Source: Serratia odorifera
Lineage (GTDB): Bacteria; Pseudomonadota; Gammaproteobacteria; Enterobacterales; Enterobacteriaceae
Reading direction: 5' to 3'
DNA: 64,000 nucleotides
Assembly (NCBI RefSeq): GCF_900635445.1
Contig: NZ_LR134117.1
Coordinates: forward strand, 682,001-746,000
Shown here: one piece after another, positions 29,114 through 38,699 of the stretch
Numbering within the stretch: the first letter of the stretch is position 1
Layout of the letters: every line of letters begins with the position of its first letter
Program-made: the position numbers and the translations under genes
The notes under the pieces: model-generated
Databases searched by the model: none
The model's input: the letters and a program-made list of their open reading frames with translations, nothing else
What the model was told of the DNA's origin: nothing

Positions 29114-29818
29114 ATGCTAGAGCTTGATAACCTGACCTATCTGTACGAACACCTGCCGATGCGCTTTGATCTGCATCTTCAGGCGGGTGAACGCGTGGCG
29201 GTGCTTGGCCCGAGCGGTGCCGGCAAAAGCACCCTGCTCAGCCTGGTTGCCGGTTTTCTGCCGGCCGCCAGCGGCAGGCTGCGGCTTGACGGCCACGATC
29301 ATACCCACACGCCGCCGGCGCAGCGGCCGGTGTCGATGCTGTTTCAGGAAAACAACCTGTTTGCCCATCTGACGGTACGGCAGAACATTGGTCTGGGGCT
29401 GGATCCCGGCCTGCGTCTCAACGCCGATCGCCAGCAGCGTCTGACGCAGATCGCCGAGCAGGTCGGACTGGCGGAGCATCTGTCCCGCTTGCCGGCGCAA
29501 CTGTCTGGCGGCCAGCGCCAACGCGCGGCACTGGCCCGCTGCCTGATACGCCAGCAGCCGATTTTACTGCTCGACGAACCGTTTTCAGCGCTCGATCCGG
29601 CACTGCGTAGCGACATGCTGCAACTGCTGGACACGGTGTGCCACCAGCGCAATCTGACGCTGCTGATGGTGTCGCACAATCTGGATGACGCCGCACGTAT
29701 CGCCGCACGAACGCTGCTGGTGGTGGACGGACGGATTTATTACGACGGTTCAACGCAGGCGCTGCTCGACGGCAGCGCGCCGGAAGCGCAGGTGGTGGGA
29801 ATTTCGGCAAGATCGTGA
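29114..29818 (+). CDS. thiQ: Thiamine ABC transporter ATP-binding protein
   Basis: ATPase of the thiamine importer. From the ATG at 29114 the protein has 234 residues (E. coli 232). The Walker A motif is GPSGAGKST at about 32-40; the signature is LSGGQRQRAALAR, Walker B LLLDEPFSALD, and the switch histidine lies in MVSHNLDD. A longer upstream frame runs back through the ERIC-like spacer into thiP; it has no family similarity, so the start is placed at MLELDNLTYLYE, with AAGGA three bases upstream (short spacing). Confidence 0.95.
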   Translation: MLELDNLTYLYEHLPMRFDLHLQAGERVAVLGPSGAGKSTLLSLVAGFLPAASGRLRLDGHDHTHTPPAQRPVSMLFQENNLFAHLTVRQNIGLGLDPGLRLNADRQQRLTQIAEQVGLAEHLSRLPAQLSGGQRQRAALARCLIRQQPILLLDEPFSALDPALRSDMLQLLDTVCHQRNLTLLMVSHNLDDAARIAARTLLVVDGRIYYDGSTQALLDGSAPEAQVVGISARS

Positions 29819-29920
29819 TCTGACGCGCGTTTTTTATGCTGCGCCAATAAACCTGTTGTGCGAATTTTACGCCTGTGGTTTTATAAAATTCTGTTTTTCA
29901 TTATTGATGATAAGGTCCCC

Positions 29921-30019
29921 ATGATCGCATCCTCGCTGACTTCGACCCTACTAGTTACCGCGCTACCAGCCGCGGTGGTCGTCGTGCGTGTGGTGGTGGT
30001 CGTCGGCAGTGCGCCGTAG
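29921..30019 (+). CDS. ivbL: ilvBN operon leader peptide
   Basis: A 32-residue leader for attenuation by valine and leucine. The stretch AAVVVVRVVVVVGSAP is almost the same as E. coli IvbL (AAVVVVRVVVVVGNAP). The peptide has ten valine codons, nine of them packed around a single Arg, and CTG, CTA, CTA and CTA leucine codons upstream. A terminator hairpin follows 26 bases later, before ilvB. Confidence 0.96.
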   Translation: MIASSLTSTLLVTALPAAVVVVRVVVVVGSAP

Positions 30020-30044
30020 GGTCCGAATCAACGCATCGATTCCC

Positions 30045-30082
30045 AAACCCCGCCGGCGCAAACCGGGCGGGGTTTCTTGTTT
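30045..30082 (+). terminator. ilvBN attenuator
   Basis: The stem AAACCCCGCC/GGCGGGGTTT has an 11-base loop and is followed by CTTGTTT. It lies between ivbL and ilvB and forms the terminator arm of the valine/leucine attenuator. The U-tract is interrupted. Confidence 0.85.
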
Positions 30083-30131
30083 CTACACCCTGCTCAGCGA
30101 AGCACACCGGCTCTGAGAAAAGGATAGAAAC

Positions 30132-31826
30132 ATGGCAATTTCGGGCACGCCTCATCCCAAGCAACGCTTTACCGGCGCGCAGTTGATCGTGCATCTGCTG
30201 GAACGCCAGGGCATCACTACCGTCGCCGGCATCCCCGGCGGAGCCGCCTTGCCGCTGTACGACGCGCTGAGCCAGAGCCGCACCATCCAGCACGTTCTGG
30301 CCCGCCATGAGCAGGGCGCGGGCTTTATGGCGCAGGGCATGGCGCGCACCAACGGTAAAGCGGCGGTGTGCATCGCCTCCAGTGGCCCCGGCGCCACCAA
30401 CCTGGTGACCGCCATTGCCGATGCCAAACTCGACTCTATCCCACTGGTGTGCATCACCGGCCAGGTGCCGTCGTCAATGATTGGTACCGACGCATTTCAG
30501 GAGGTCGATACCTACGGTATTTCCATCCCGATCACCAAGCATAACCATCTGGTACGCGACATCCGCGAACTGCCGCAGGTAATTTACGATGCGTTCCGCA
30601 TTGCCGAATCCGGCCGCCCCGGTCCGGTGTGGATCGATATCCCGAAAGACGTGCAAACCGCCGAAATCGACCTGGATCGGTTGCCGCCGATCGCCGAACC
30701 CGATGCCGCACCGGCATTTGCCGCCGCCGAGGTCAGCCAGGCGGCAGTGATGATCAACCAGGCCAAACGGCCGATCCTCTATCTCGGCGGCGGCATCATC
30801 TGCGCCGAGGCGCACCGGGCGGCACTGGATCTGGCAGAGCGCGCCAACCTGCCAACCACCATGACGCTGATGGCGCTGGGCGCCATGCCGGTCGACCATC
30901 CGCTGTCGCTGGGCATGCTGGGCATGCACGCCGCGCGCAGCACCAACTTTATTTTGCAGGAAGCCGACTTGCTGATCGTGCTGGGCGCGCGCTTTGACGA
31001 TCGCGCCATCGGTAAAACCGAGCAGTTCTGCCCCAATGCCCAAATCATTCACGTAGATATCGACCGCGCCGAGCTGGGCAAGGTAAAACAGCCGCAGGTG
31101 GCGATTCACGGCGACGTCGGCCAGGTGCTGCAACAGCTGTTGCCACAGATCGACGCACAGCCACGCAGCGCATGGCTGAACACCGTCAACGACCTGAAGC
31201 GCGAATTCCCGTTCAGCATGCCGAACGCCGACGATCCACTGAGTCACTATGGGCTGGTACTGGCGGCGGCACGCTGCGTCGACGACGATGCAATTATTAC
31301 CACCGACGTCGGCCAGCATCAGATGTGGGTGGCGCAGGCCTACCCGTTGCGTCGTCCGCGCCAGTGGCTGACCTCCGGCGGGCTCGGCACCATGGGGTTC
31401 GGCCTGCCGGCGGCGATCGGTGCAGCGCTGGCCGAACCACGGCGCAAGGTTTTATGTTTTTCCGGTGACGGCAGCCTGATGATGAACATTCAGGAAATGG
31501 CGACCGCGGTAGAACACGATCTGGACGTGAAAATTATCCTGATGAACAATCAGGCGCTGGGGCTGGTGCATCAGCAGCAAACCCTGTTTTACCAGCAGCG
31601 CATTTTTGCCGCCGCCTATCCTAAGCGTACCGATTTCCTGAAAATCGCCGCCGGTTTCGGCCTGGACACCTGTGATTTAAACGCCGCCGCCGATCCGCAG
31701 GCAGCGCTGGCGGATGCCATCCAACGCCCTGGCCCGTGCCTGATCCACGCACTGATCGACACCAATGAAAAAGTATTCCCGATGGTGCCGCCGGGTGCCG
31801 CCAACATCGACATGATTGGAGAATGA
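30132..31826 (+). CDS. ilvB: Acetolactate synthase isozyme I large subunit
   Basis: Catalytic subunit of acetolactate synthase I, the second such enzyme in this window. The protein has 564 residues (E. coli 562). It shows the N-terminal ThDP domain with GGAALPLYDALSQ and the RHEQGAGFMAQGMAR motif, a central FAD-associated domain, and the C-terminal ThDP motif GDGSLMMNIQEM with MNNQALGLV. The start has AAAGGATAG upstream. It overlaps ilvN by 4 bases. In E. coli ilvBN lies elsewhere on the chromosome; here it is inserted between thiQ and yabI. Confidence 0.97.
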   Translation: MAISGTPHPKQRFTGAQLIVHLLERQGITTVAGIPGGAALPLYDALSQSRTIQHVLARHEQGAGFMAQGMARTNGKAAVCIASSGPGATNLVTAIADAKLDSIPLVCITGQVPSSMIGTDAFQEVDTYGISIPITKHNHLVRDIRELPQVIYDAFRIAESGRPGPVWIDIPKDVQTAEIDLDRLPPIAEPDAAPAFAAAEVSQAAVMINQAKRPILYLGGGIICAEAHRAALDLAERANLPTTMTLMALGAMPVDHPLSLGMLGMHAARSTNFILQEADLLIVLGARFDDRAIGKTEQFCPNAQIIHVDIDRAELGKVKQPQVAIHGDVGQVLQQLLPQIDAQPRSAWLNTVNDLKREFPFSMPNADDPLSHYGLVLAAARCVDDDAIITTDVGQHQMWVAQAYPLRRPRQWLTSGGLGTMGFGLPAAIGAALAEPRRKVLCFSGDGSLMMNIQEMATAVEHDLDVKIILMNNQALGLVHQQQTLFYQQRIFAAAYPKRTDFLKIAAGFGLDTCDLNAAADPQAALADAIQRPGPCLIHALIDTNEKVFPMVPPGAANIDMIGE

Positions 31827-32122
31827 ACATGCAACCAGTACAAAAAAACCCGCAGGTGATTCTGGAATTGGCGGTGCGTAACCATCCAGGCGTGATGTCG
31901 CACGTCTGCGGCCTGTTTGCCCGCCGCGCGTTCAACGTCGAAGGCATTTTGTGTATGCCGCTAAAAGATGGCCAGCAGAGCCGCATCTGGCTGTTGGTGG
32001 CCGACGATCAGCGCCTGGTGCAGATGATCAGTCAGGTAGAAAAACTCGAGGATGTACTACAGGTAAAACGCCACAACGAAGACGTACGGGTGTTTGAGCA
32101 ATTGGCCACTTTCTTTCAGTAA
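31823..32122 (+). CDS. ilvN: Acetolactate synthase isozyme I small (regulatory) subunit
   Basis: ACT-domain subunit that activates IlvB and confers valine inhibition. The protein has 99 residues (E. coli 96). The conserved core is LAVRNHPGVMSHVCGLFARR, followed by FNVEGILCMPL. It starts at an ATG overlapping the ilvB stop (ATGA); another in-frame ATG lies two codons later. Unlike IlvH it has only the ACT domain, normal for IlvN. Confidence 0.96.
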   Translation: MNMQPVQKNPQVILELAVRNHPGVMSHVCGLFARRAFNVEGILCMPLKDGQQSRIWLLVADDQRLVQMISQVEKLEDVLQVKRHNEDVRVFEQLATFFQ

Positions 32123-32131
32123 ACTGCCGCA

Positions 32132-32154
32132 GCGGGGCCGTCATCCGGCCCCGC
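32132..32154. terminator. Hairpin between ilvN and yabI
   Basis: A 9-base perfect stem, GCGGGGCCG/CGGCCCCGC, with loop TCATC lies between two convergent genes. It is GC-rich but has no clear U-tract on either strand. Confidence 0.55.
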
Positions 32155-32157
32155 CCT

Positions 32158-32925
32158 TCACCCCGCCAGCACCTGCCACAGCAGGTGGCGGTAAACCGGC
32201 ATCAGCGGCTGTTGGTGCATCAGGTAAAAACAGGCGACGGCGGCCAACCAGGCCAGCACGCAGGCCAGGCGCAAGCGTAGCGGCGTCAGCCAGGCGCTTA
32301 ACCGGTCATTGCCGCGCTTGCCTTCGCGCCACCAGCGCCAGCTCAGCCAGGCCGCCAGCCACACCAGCACCACTACGCCAAACAGCAGCCATTTGAACAG
32401 TGCGCTGTGGCTGCCAGCGGGAATATCCAGCGCCACCCCGGCCAGGATACCGGGGAAGAAGTAGACCGGCGGCCAGGTCAGGCAGCCGATAATGTTCGGC
32501 AGAGCAAACTTGTACGGCGGCAGATCGAGCATGCCGGCCACCATCGGCACCAGCGGGCGCGTCGGCCCGACAAACCGGCCCAGCAACACGGTAAAAATGC
32601 TGTGCTGGTGTAGCGCATGTTCAGTGCGGTCGAGCATCGCCTTGTGCTTTTTCAGGAAGGACCAGCGGTGTAGCGGCCCCTTGAACGCCCGGCCAATGAA
32701 ATAGGAAATCCAGTCTCCCAGCAGGCAGCCAACCATACCCGCCGCCCACGCCAGATAAAAATCAATCTGTCCGCTGCCAATCAGCGCACCGATGCTGGCC
32801 ATCATCACCGTGCCTGGCAGCAGTAGCCCGACCAGCGCCAACGACTCCAGGAACGCCACCAGCGCAATCACCATCAGGGTGAAGGCCAGTGACTGAGTAA
32901 TCAGATGCTGCAAATAGGCTTCCAT
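32158..32925 (-). CDS. yabI: DedA-family inner-membrane protein YabI
   Basis: DedA/SNARE-associated family membrane protein; members are linked to undecaprenyl-phosphate or lipid transport across the inner membrane. The protein has 255 residues (E. coli YabI 254). Family motifs are ALVAFLESLALVGLLLPGTV and GRFVGPTRPLVPMVAGML, and the C-terminal half has two or more further membrane segments. Order thiBPQ...yabI is as in E. coli except that ivbL-ilvBN intervenes. Its promoter faces polB in the 190-base divergent gap. Confidence 0.94.
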   Translation of the reverse strand: MEAYLQHLITQSLAFTLMVIALVAFLESLALVGLLLPGTVMMASIGALIGSGQIDFYLAWAAGMVGCLLGDWISYFIGRAFKGPLHRWSFLKKHKAMLDRTEHALHQHSIFTVLLGRFVGPTRPLVPMVAGMLDLPPYKFALPNIIGCLTWPPVYFFPGILAGVALDIPAGSHSALFKWLLFGVVVLVWLAAWLSWRWWREGKRGNDRLSAWLTPLRLRLACVLAWLAAVACFYLMHQQPLMPVYRHLLWQVLAG

Positions 32926-33116
32926 TGAACCTCTAGTGAATTGAACATCGCCGGGTCGGGGATTGTCCGGTCAGTGTATCAATGAGTCAACCGCTGAATT
33001 GTATGCGTTTTTGGCAGTCGCGTCAGAAGATGGACAATCACTGTATAAAAAACCATACTATTAACTCTGTCTCCATCGGATAAGCCTAGCCGTTGAACAA
33101 TACCGTCACCTCCCCC

Positions 33117-35471
33117 ATGCAGGGATTCCTGCTTACCCGCCACTGGCGCGACACCCCCGCCGGCAGCGAAATCGAGTTCTGGCTGGCCACCGACAGCGGC
33201 CCGCAGCAGCTGCGCTTGCCGCCGCAAACCTCGGTGGCGTTCATCCCCGTCGAACAGCGTCAGCGCGCCGAACTGCTGCTGCGCGGCGAACGGCAGATCG
33301 AGCTGAAAACGCTGCCGTTGAAGGACTTTCACGCCCGGCCGGTGCTGGGCCTGTACTGCCGTCAGCATCGTCAGCTGATCAAGTTGGAAAAACTGTTGAA
33401 AGAAGGCGGCGTCAACGTCTACGAGGCCGATATCCGCCCGCCGGAACGCTATCTGATGGAACGCTTCATCACCGCGCCGGTCTGGTTCAGCGGCCAGCCT
33501 AATGGCAACGGCCCGCTGCTGAACGCGCAGTTGAAACCCGCGCCGCAATATCGCCCACGGCTGAAAATGGTGTCGCTGGACATTGAAACCACCGCCCATG
33601 GCGAGCTGTATTCCATCGCGCTGGAAGGCTGTGGCCAACGGCAGGTGTACATGCTGGGTCCGCCCAACGGCGGCAATCAGCCACTGGATTTCGATCTGCA
33701 CTACTGCGCCAGCCGCCCTCTGTTGCTGGAACGGCTGAATCAGTGGCTGGAACAGCACGATCCCGACGCTATCATCGGCTGGAACCTGATCCAGTTTGAT
33801 CTGCGGGTACTGCAAAAACACGCCGACCGCTATCAGATCCCGCTGCGTTTTGGCCGTGGCGGCAACCTGCTGGAGTGGCGCGAACACGGTTTCAAGCAAA
33901 ATCACTTCTTCTGCTCCGCCGCCGGTCGGCTGATTATCGATGGCATTGAGGCGTTGAAATCCGCCACCTGGAATTTCCCGTCGTTCAGTCTGGAGTCGGT
34001 GTCACAAACGCTGTTGGGCGAAGGCAAGTCGATCGATAACCCGTATCAGCGCATGGCCGAGATCGACCGTCGCTTTGCCGAAGACAAACCCGCGCTGGCC
34101 CGCTATAACCTAAAGGACTGTGAGCTGGTGACGCGCATCTTCGCCAAAACCGAGCTGCTGACCTTTTTACTGGAACGCGCCACCGTCACCGGACTGGCGG
34201 CCGACCGCAGCGGGGGTTCCGTGGCCGCTTTCAGCCATCTGTACCTGCCGCGCATGCATCGCCAGGGTTACGTTGCGCCCAATCTGGGGGAGCTACCGGA
34301 AGAGCACAGCCCCGGCGGGTTTGTCATGGACTCGCAGCCCGGCCTGTACGACTCGGTACTGGTGCTGGATTACAAAAGCCTGTACCCGTCGATCATCCGC
34401 ACTTTCCTGATCGATCCGGTCGGGCTGGTGGAAGGCGGGCAGCATCCAAGCGATGCCGACTCGGTTGCCGGCTTTCGCAATGCGCGCTTCTCACGCAGCA
34501 AACATTGCCTGCCGGCGATCGTCAGTCAGATCTGGCAAGGGCGCGAAACCGCCAAAAAACAGCACAACAAACCGTTGTCACAGGCGCTGAAAATCATCAT
34601 GAATGCCTTCTACGGCGTACTGGGTGCCAGCGGTTGTCGGTTCTTCGATCCGCGCCTGGCTTCCTCGATTACGTTGCGCGGCCATGAGATCATGCGACAA
34701 ACCCGAGAGCTTATCGAAGCTCGCGGCTATCAGGTCATCTACGGTGATACCGATTCTACCTTCGTGTGGCTGAAGACGCCTCACAGTGAAGCGCAGGCGG
34801 CGCAGATCGGTCGCCAACTGGTGGAATACATCAACAACTGGTGGCAACAACATTTACAGCAGCAGTACCGCCTGGACAGCGCGCTGGAACTGGAGTTTGA
34901 AACCCATTACTGCCGTTTTCTGATGCCGACCATTCGCGGCGCGGAACAGGGCAGCAAAAAACGCTATGCCGGGCTAATCGCCCACCCCGACGGCAGCGAA
35001 CAAATGATCTACAAGGGGCTGGAAACGGTACGTACCGACTGGACGCCGCTGGCGCAGCAGTTTCAACAACAGCTGTACCAGCTGATTTTCAAGCGTCAGC
35101 CCTATCGGACGTTCGTGCTCGATTACGTGGCCAAAACCCTTGATGGCACCTTCGACGATCGCTTGATATACCGCAAGCGCCTGCGGCGACGACTGGACGA
35201 GTACCAGCGCAACGTACCGCCGCACGTACGCGCCGCGCGCATCGCCGATGACTATAACCGTCAGCAGGGACGACCGCTGCAATACCAGAGCGGCGGCTGG
35301 ATCAGCTATGTCATGACGGTCGCCGGCCCGGAACCGCTGGAAACACAACGGTCCGCCATCGACTACGATCATTACCTTGAGCGCCAGCTGCAACCGGTGG
35401 CAGACGCTATACTTCCTTTCCTGCACGATGACTTCGCCACACTGGTCACCGGGCAGATGGGTTTGTTCTAA
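33117..35471 (+). CDS. polB: DNA polymerase II
   Basis: Family B DNA polymerase used in SOS-associated repair and replication restart. From ATG 33117 (MQGFLLTRHWRDTP) the protein has 784 residues (E. coli 783). The N-terminal 3'-5' exonuclease begins with DIETT near residue 155; polymerase motifs are DYKSLYPSII near 418 and YGDTDS near 541. A TTG codon 24 bases upstream gives a longer frame, but alignment favours this ATG; neither has a good ribosome-binding site. The upstream LexA site known in E. coli is at best degenerate here. Confidence 0.95.
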   Translation: MQGFLLTRHWRDTPAGSEIEFWLATDSGPQQLRLPPQTSVAFIPVEQRQRAELLLRGERQIELKTLPLKDFHARPVLGLYCRQHRQLIKLEKLLKEGGVNVYEADIRPPERYLMERFITAPVWFSGQPNGNGPLLNAQLKPAPQYRPRLKMVSLDIETTAHGELYSIALEGCGQRQVYMLGPPNGGNQPLDFDLHYCASRPLLLERLNQWLEQHDPDAIIGWNLIQFDLRVLQKHADRYQIPLRFGRGGNLLEWREHGFKQNHFFCSAAGRLIIDGIEALKSATWNFPSFSLESVSQTLLGEGKSIDNPYQRMAEIDRRFAEDKPALARYNLKDCELVTRIFAKTELLTFLLERATVTGLAADRSGGSVAAFSHLYLPRMHRQGYVAPNLGELPEEHSPGGFVMDSQPGLYDSVLVLDYKSLYPSIIRTFLIDPVGLVEGGQHPSDADSVAGFRNARFSRSKHCLPAIVSQIWQGRETAKKQHNKPLSQALKIIMNAFYGVLGASGCRFFDPRLASSITLRGHEIMRQTRELIEARGYQVIYGDTDSTFVWLKTPHSEAQAAQIGRQLVEYINNWWQQHLQQQYRLDSALELEFETHYCRFLMPTIRGAEQGSKKRYAGLIAHPDGSEQMIYKGLETVRTDWTPLAQQFQQQLYQLIFKRQPYRTFVLDYVAKTLDGTFDDRLIYRKRLRRRLDEYQRNVPPHVRAARIADDYNRQQGRPLQYQSGGWISYVMTVAGPEPLETQRSAIDYDHYLERQLQPVADAILPFLHDDFATLVTGQMGLF

Positions 35472-35739
35472 ACGGCAGTGGGTCAAGTAAATTCGTACTT
35501 TTTTTGCCGAATTGCCATCGAATGCGGGAAGTAAAAAATCCTCAAGTTTTGCAGGTGACGAACGCGCTGCCTTCCATTACCATAGCGCCCTTCCCAAATT
35601 CTGAATCATTACCCGTGGCGTTGTAGAACGTATACATGGGAGCTATAGCTATTGCCCGCCAAATCACAATAAATCGGGTTTAATACAGGTCGCTGCACCG
35701 TAGCGACAGGACTTACTTAAAGAATCGAGCCGACAATAT

Positions 35740-38646
35740 ATGCCTTTTACACTTGGTCAACGCTGGATCAGCGATACGGAAAGCGAGTTAGGTCTGGGAA
35801 CCGTCGTAGCGCTGGACGCGCGCATGATTACTCTGCTTTTCCCCGCCACCGGCGAAAACCGCCTCTATGCCAGAAATGACTCGCCGATCACCCGCGTGAT
35901 GTTCAACCCGGGAGACACCATCAGCAACCACGAAGGTTGGCAACTGCTGGTTGAGGAAGTAAAAGAAGACAATGGACTGCTGACCTACATCGGGACGCGC
36001 CTGGACAGCCAGGAAAGCGGCGTGGCAATGCGCGAAGTGCTGCTGGACAGCAAACTGACCTTCAGCAAGCCACAAGACCGTCTGTTCGCCGGCCAGATCG
36101 ATCGCATGGACCGTTTTGCGCTGCGTTTTCGCGCCCGCAAATATCAGAGCGAGCAATATCGCCTGCCGTTTGCCGGCCTGCGCGGTATGCGTGCCAGCCT
36201 GATCCCACACCAGCTGCACATCGCCTACGAAGTCGGCCAGCGTCATGCGCCGCGCGTGTTGCTGGCCGATGAAGTCGGGCTGGGCAAAACCATCGAGGCC
36301 GGCATGATTATTCACCAGCAACTGCTGGCCGGGCGCGCCGAACGCGTGCTGATCGTGGTGCCGGAAACCTTGCAGCACCAGTGGCTGGTCGAAATGATGC
36401 GCCGCTTCAACCTGTACTTCTCGCTGTTCGACGACAGCCGCTATGCCGAAGCCAAGCTCGACAGCAGCAACCCGTTCGAAACCGAACAGTTGGTGATCTG
36501 CTCGCTGGACTTTGTGCGCCGCAACAAGCAGCGCCTGGAAGAGCTGGCAGACGCACAGTGGGACTTGCTGGTGGTCGATGAAGCACACCACCTGGCCTGG
36601 AGCGAAGAAGCACCAAGCCGTGAGTATCAGGTTATCGAACAACTGGCCGAGCATATTCCCGGCGTGCTGCTGCTGACCGCGACGCCGGAGCAGTTGGGTC
36701 AGCAGAGTCACTTTGCCCGTTTGCGCCTGCTCGATCCGAGCCGCTTCCACGACTATCAGGAATTTGTCACCGAACAGCAGAAATACCGCCCGGTCGCCGA
36801 TGCGGTCACTCTGCTGCTGAGCGGCGAACGGCTGGCCGACGACAAGCTTAACCTGCTGGGAGAGCTTATCGACGAACAAGACATCGAACCGCTGCTGAAA
36901 GCGGCCAACGGCAATGGTGAGCAAGCCGAGTCGGCGCGTCAGGAACTGGTCACCATGCTGATGGATCGCCACGGTACCAGCCGGGTGCTGTTCCGTAATA
37001 CCCGTAACGGCGTGAAAGGCTTCCCGCATCGTCACCTGCATCAGATCAAGCTGCCGCTGCCGACCCAATATCAGACCGCCATCAAGGTGTCTGGCATTAT
37101 GGGCGCCAAAAAGAGCGTTGAGGCACGGGCACGCGATATGCTGTACCCGGAGCAGATCTATCAGGAGTTTGAAGGCGAGAACGCCACCTGGTGGAACTTT
37201 GACCCACGCGTCGAATGGCTGCTGAACTATCTGCTGGCCAATCGCCACGAAAAAGTGCTGGTGATCTGCGCCAAGGCTGCCACCGCGCTGCAACTGGAAC
37301 AGGTCTTGCGCGAACGTGAAGCGATCCGCGCTGCGGTATTCCATGAAGGACTGTCAATTATCGAACGTGACCGCGCCGCTGCCTACTTCGCCTCGGAAGA
37401 GGACGGTGCGCAGGTGCTGCTGTGCTCCGAAATCGGCTCCGAAGGCCGCAACTTCCAGTTTGCCAGCCACCTGGTGATGTTCGACCTGCCGTTCAACCCC
37501 GATCTGCTGGAACAGCGCATCGGCCGTCTCGATCGCATCGGTCAGTTGCACGACATTCAGATCATGGTGCCATACCTGGAAAACACCGCGCAGGCGGTGC
37601 TGGGTCGCTGGTTCCACGAAGGTCTGGACGCCTTTGAACACACCTGCCCAACCGGTCGTACCATTTATGACAGCAGCTACGAACGCCTGATCGGCTATCT
37701 GGCAGCGCCGACCGAACAGGAGGGGCTGGATGAGTTTATCCACGCCTGCCGTCAGCAGCATGACCAGTTGAAAATTCAGCTGGAGCAGGGTCGCGACCGC
37801 CTGCTGGAGATGCATTCCAACGGCGGCGACAAGGCGCAGGCGCTGGCCGATGCGATTGCCGAGCAGGACAACGACGTTAATCTGGTGGGCTTCGCGCTTA
37901 ACCTGTTCGACATCGTCGGTATCCATCAGGAAGATCGTAGCGATAACCTGATCGTGCTGACCCCGTCCGATCACATGCTGGTGCCGGACTTCCCTGGCTT
38001 GCCGCAGGATGGCTGCACCGTGACGTTCGATCGCGATCGCGCACTGTCGCGTGAAGACGCCCAGTTCGTCAGTTGGGAACACCCGATCATCCGTAACGGG
38101 CTCGACCTGATTTTGTCCGGCGACACCGGCAGCTGCGCGGTTTCACTGCTGAAGAACAAAGCGCTGCCGGTCGGCACGCTGCTGGTTGAACTGGTGTACG
38201 TGGTTGAGGCGCAGGCGCCGAAACACCTGCAGCTGACCCGCTTCCTGCCACCGACGCCGATTCGTATGTTGATGGATCGCAAAGGCACTAATCTGGCGGC
38301 GCAGGTGGAGTTTGAAAGCTTCAACCGCCAATTGAACGCGGTTAACCGCCACACCTCGAGCAAGTTGGTGAACGCGGTACAGCAGGACGTGCACGCCATG
38401 CTGCAACAGGCTGAAGGGCTGGTGGAAGCCGAAGCGCGCACGCTGATTGAACAGGCGAAACAGGAAGCCGACGATCGGCTGAGCACCGAGCTGGCGCGTC
38501 TGGAAGCCTTGAAAGCGGTCAACCCGAACATCCGCGACGACGAAGTCGAAGCGCTGGAGTTCAACCGCAGGCAGGTACTGGCAAACCTGAACGAAGCAGG
38601 ATGGCGTCTGGACGCTATTCGCCTGGTGGTGGTCACTCACCAGTAA
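35740..38646 (+). CDS. rapA: RNA polymerase-associated ATPase RapA
   Basis: SWI/SNF-family ATPase that binds RNA polymerase and promotes its recycling. The protein has 968 residues (E. coli 968). N-terminal Tudor-like domains are followed by the helicase core: DEVGLGKTIEAG near residue 177, Walker B DEAHH near 280, and the C-terminal helicase lobe with SEIGSEGRNFQ and RIGRLDRIGQ. C-terminal RapA-specific domains end in VVVTHQ. The 268-base gap before it contains no other gene. rluA follows 53 bases later, as in E. coli. Confidence 0.97.
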   Translation: MPFTLGQRWISDTESELGLGTVVALDARMITLLFPATGENRLYARNDSPITRVMFNPGDTISNHEGWQLLVEEVKEDNGLLTYIGTRLDSQESGVAMREVLLDSKLTFSKPQDRLFAGQIDRMDRFALRFRARKYQSEQYRLPFAGLRGMRASLIPHQLHIAYEVGQRHAPRVLLADEVGLGKTIEAGMIIHQQLLAGRAERVLIVVPETLQHQWLVEMMRRFNLYFSLFDDSRYAEAKLDSSNPFETEQLVICSLDFVRRNKQRLEELADAQWDLLVVDEAHHLAWSEEAPSREYQVIEQLAEHIPGVLLLTATPEQLGQQSHFARLRLLDPSRFHDYQEFVTEQQKYRPVADAVTLLLSGERLADDKLNLLGELIDEQDIEPLLKAANGNGEQAESARQELVTMLMDRHGTSRVLFRNTRNGVKGFPHRHLHQIKLPLPTQYQTAIKVSGIMGAKKSVEARARDMLYPEQIYQEFEGENATWWNFDPRVEWLLNYLLANRHEKVLVICAKAATALQLEQVLREREAIRAAVFHEGLSIIERDRAAAYFASEEDGAQVLLCSEIGSEGRNFQFASHLVMFDLPFNPDLLEQRIGRLDRIGQLHDIQIMVPYLENTAQAVLGRWFHEGLDAFEHTCPTGRTIYDSSYERLIGYLAAPTEQEGLDEFIHACRQQHDQLKIQLEQGRDRLLEMHSNGGDKAQALADAIAEQDNDVNLVGFALNLFDIVGIHQEDRSDNLIVLTPSDHMLVPDFPGLPQDGCTVTFDRDRALSREDAQFVSWEHPIIRNGLDLILSGDTGSCAVSLLKNKALPVGTLLVELVYVVEAQAPKHLQLTRFLPPTPIRMLMDRKGTNLAAQVEFESFNRQLNAVNRHTSSKLVNAVQQDVHAMLQQAEGLVEAEARTLIEQAKQEADDRLSTELARLEALKAVNPNIRDDEVEALEFNRRQVLANLNEAGWRLDAIRLVVVTHQ

Positions 38647-38699
38647 CTCGCCGCAACGGGGGGCTGAGGCTCCCCGTCAGGCCCTCTAGCGGAGCTGTC

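Noticed and set aside
35788..37344. 518-codon minus-strand frame opposite rapA
   Set aside because: Shadow frame of rapA with Gln/His/Ala-rich composition and no start signal.
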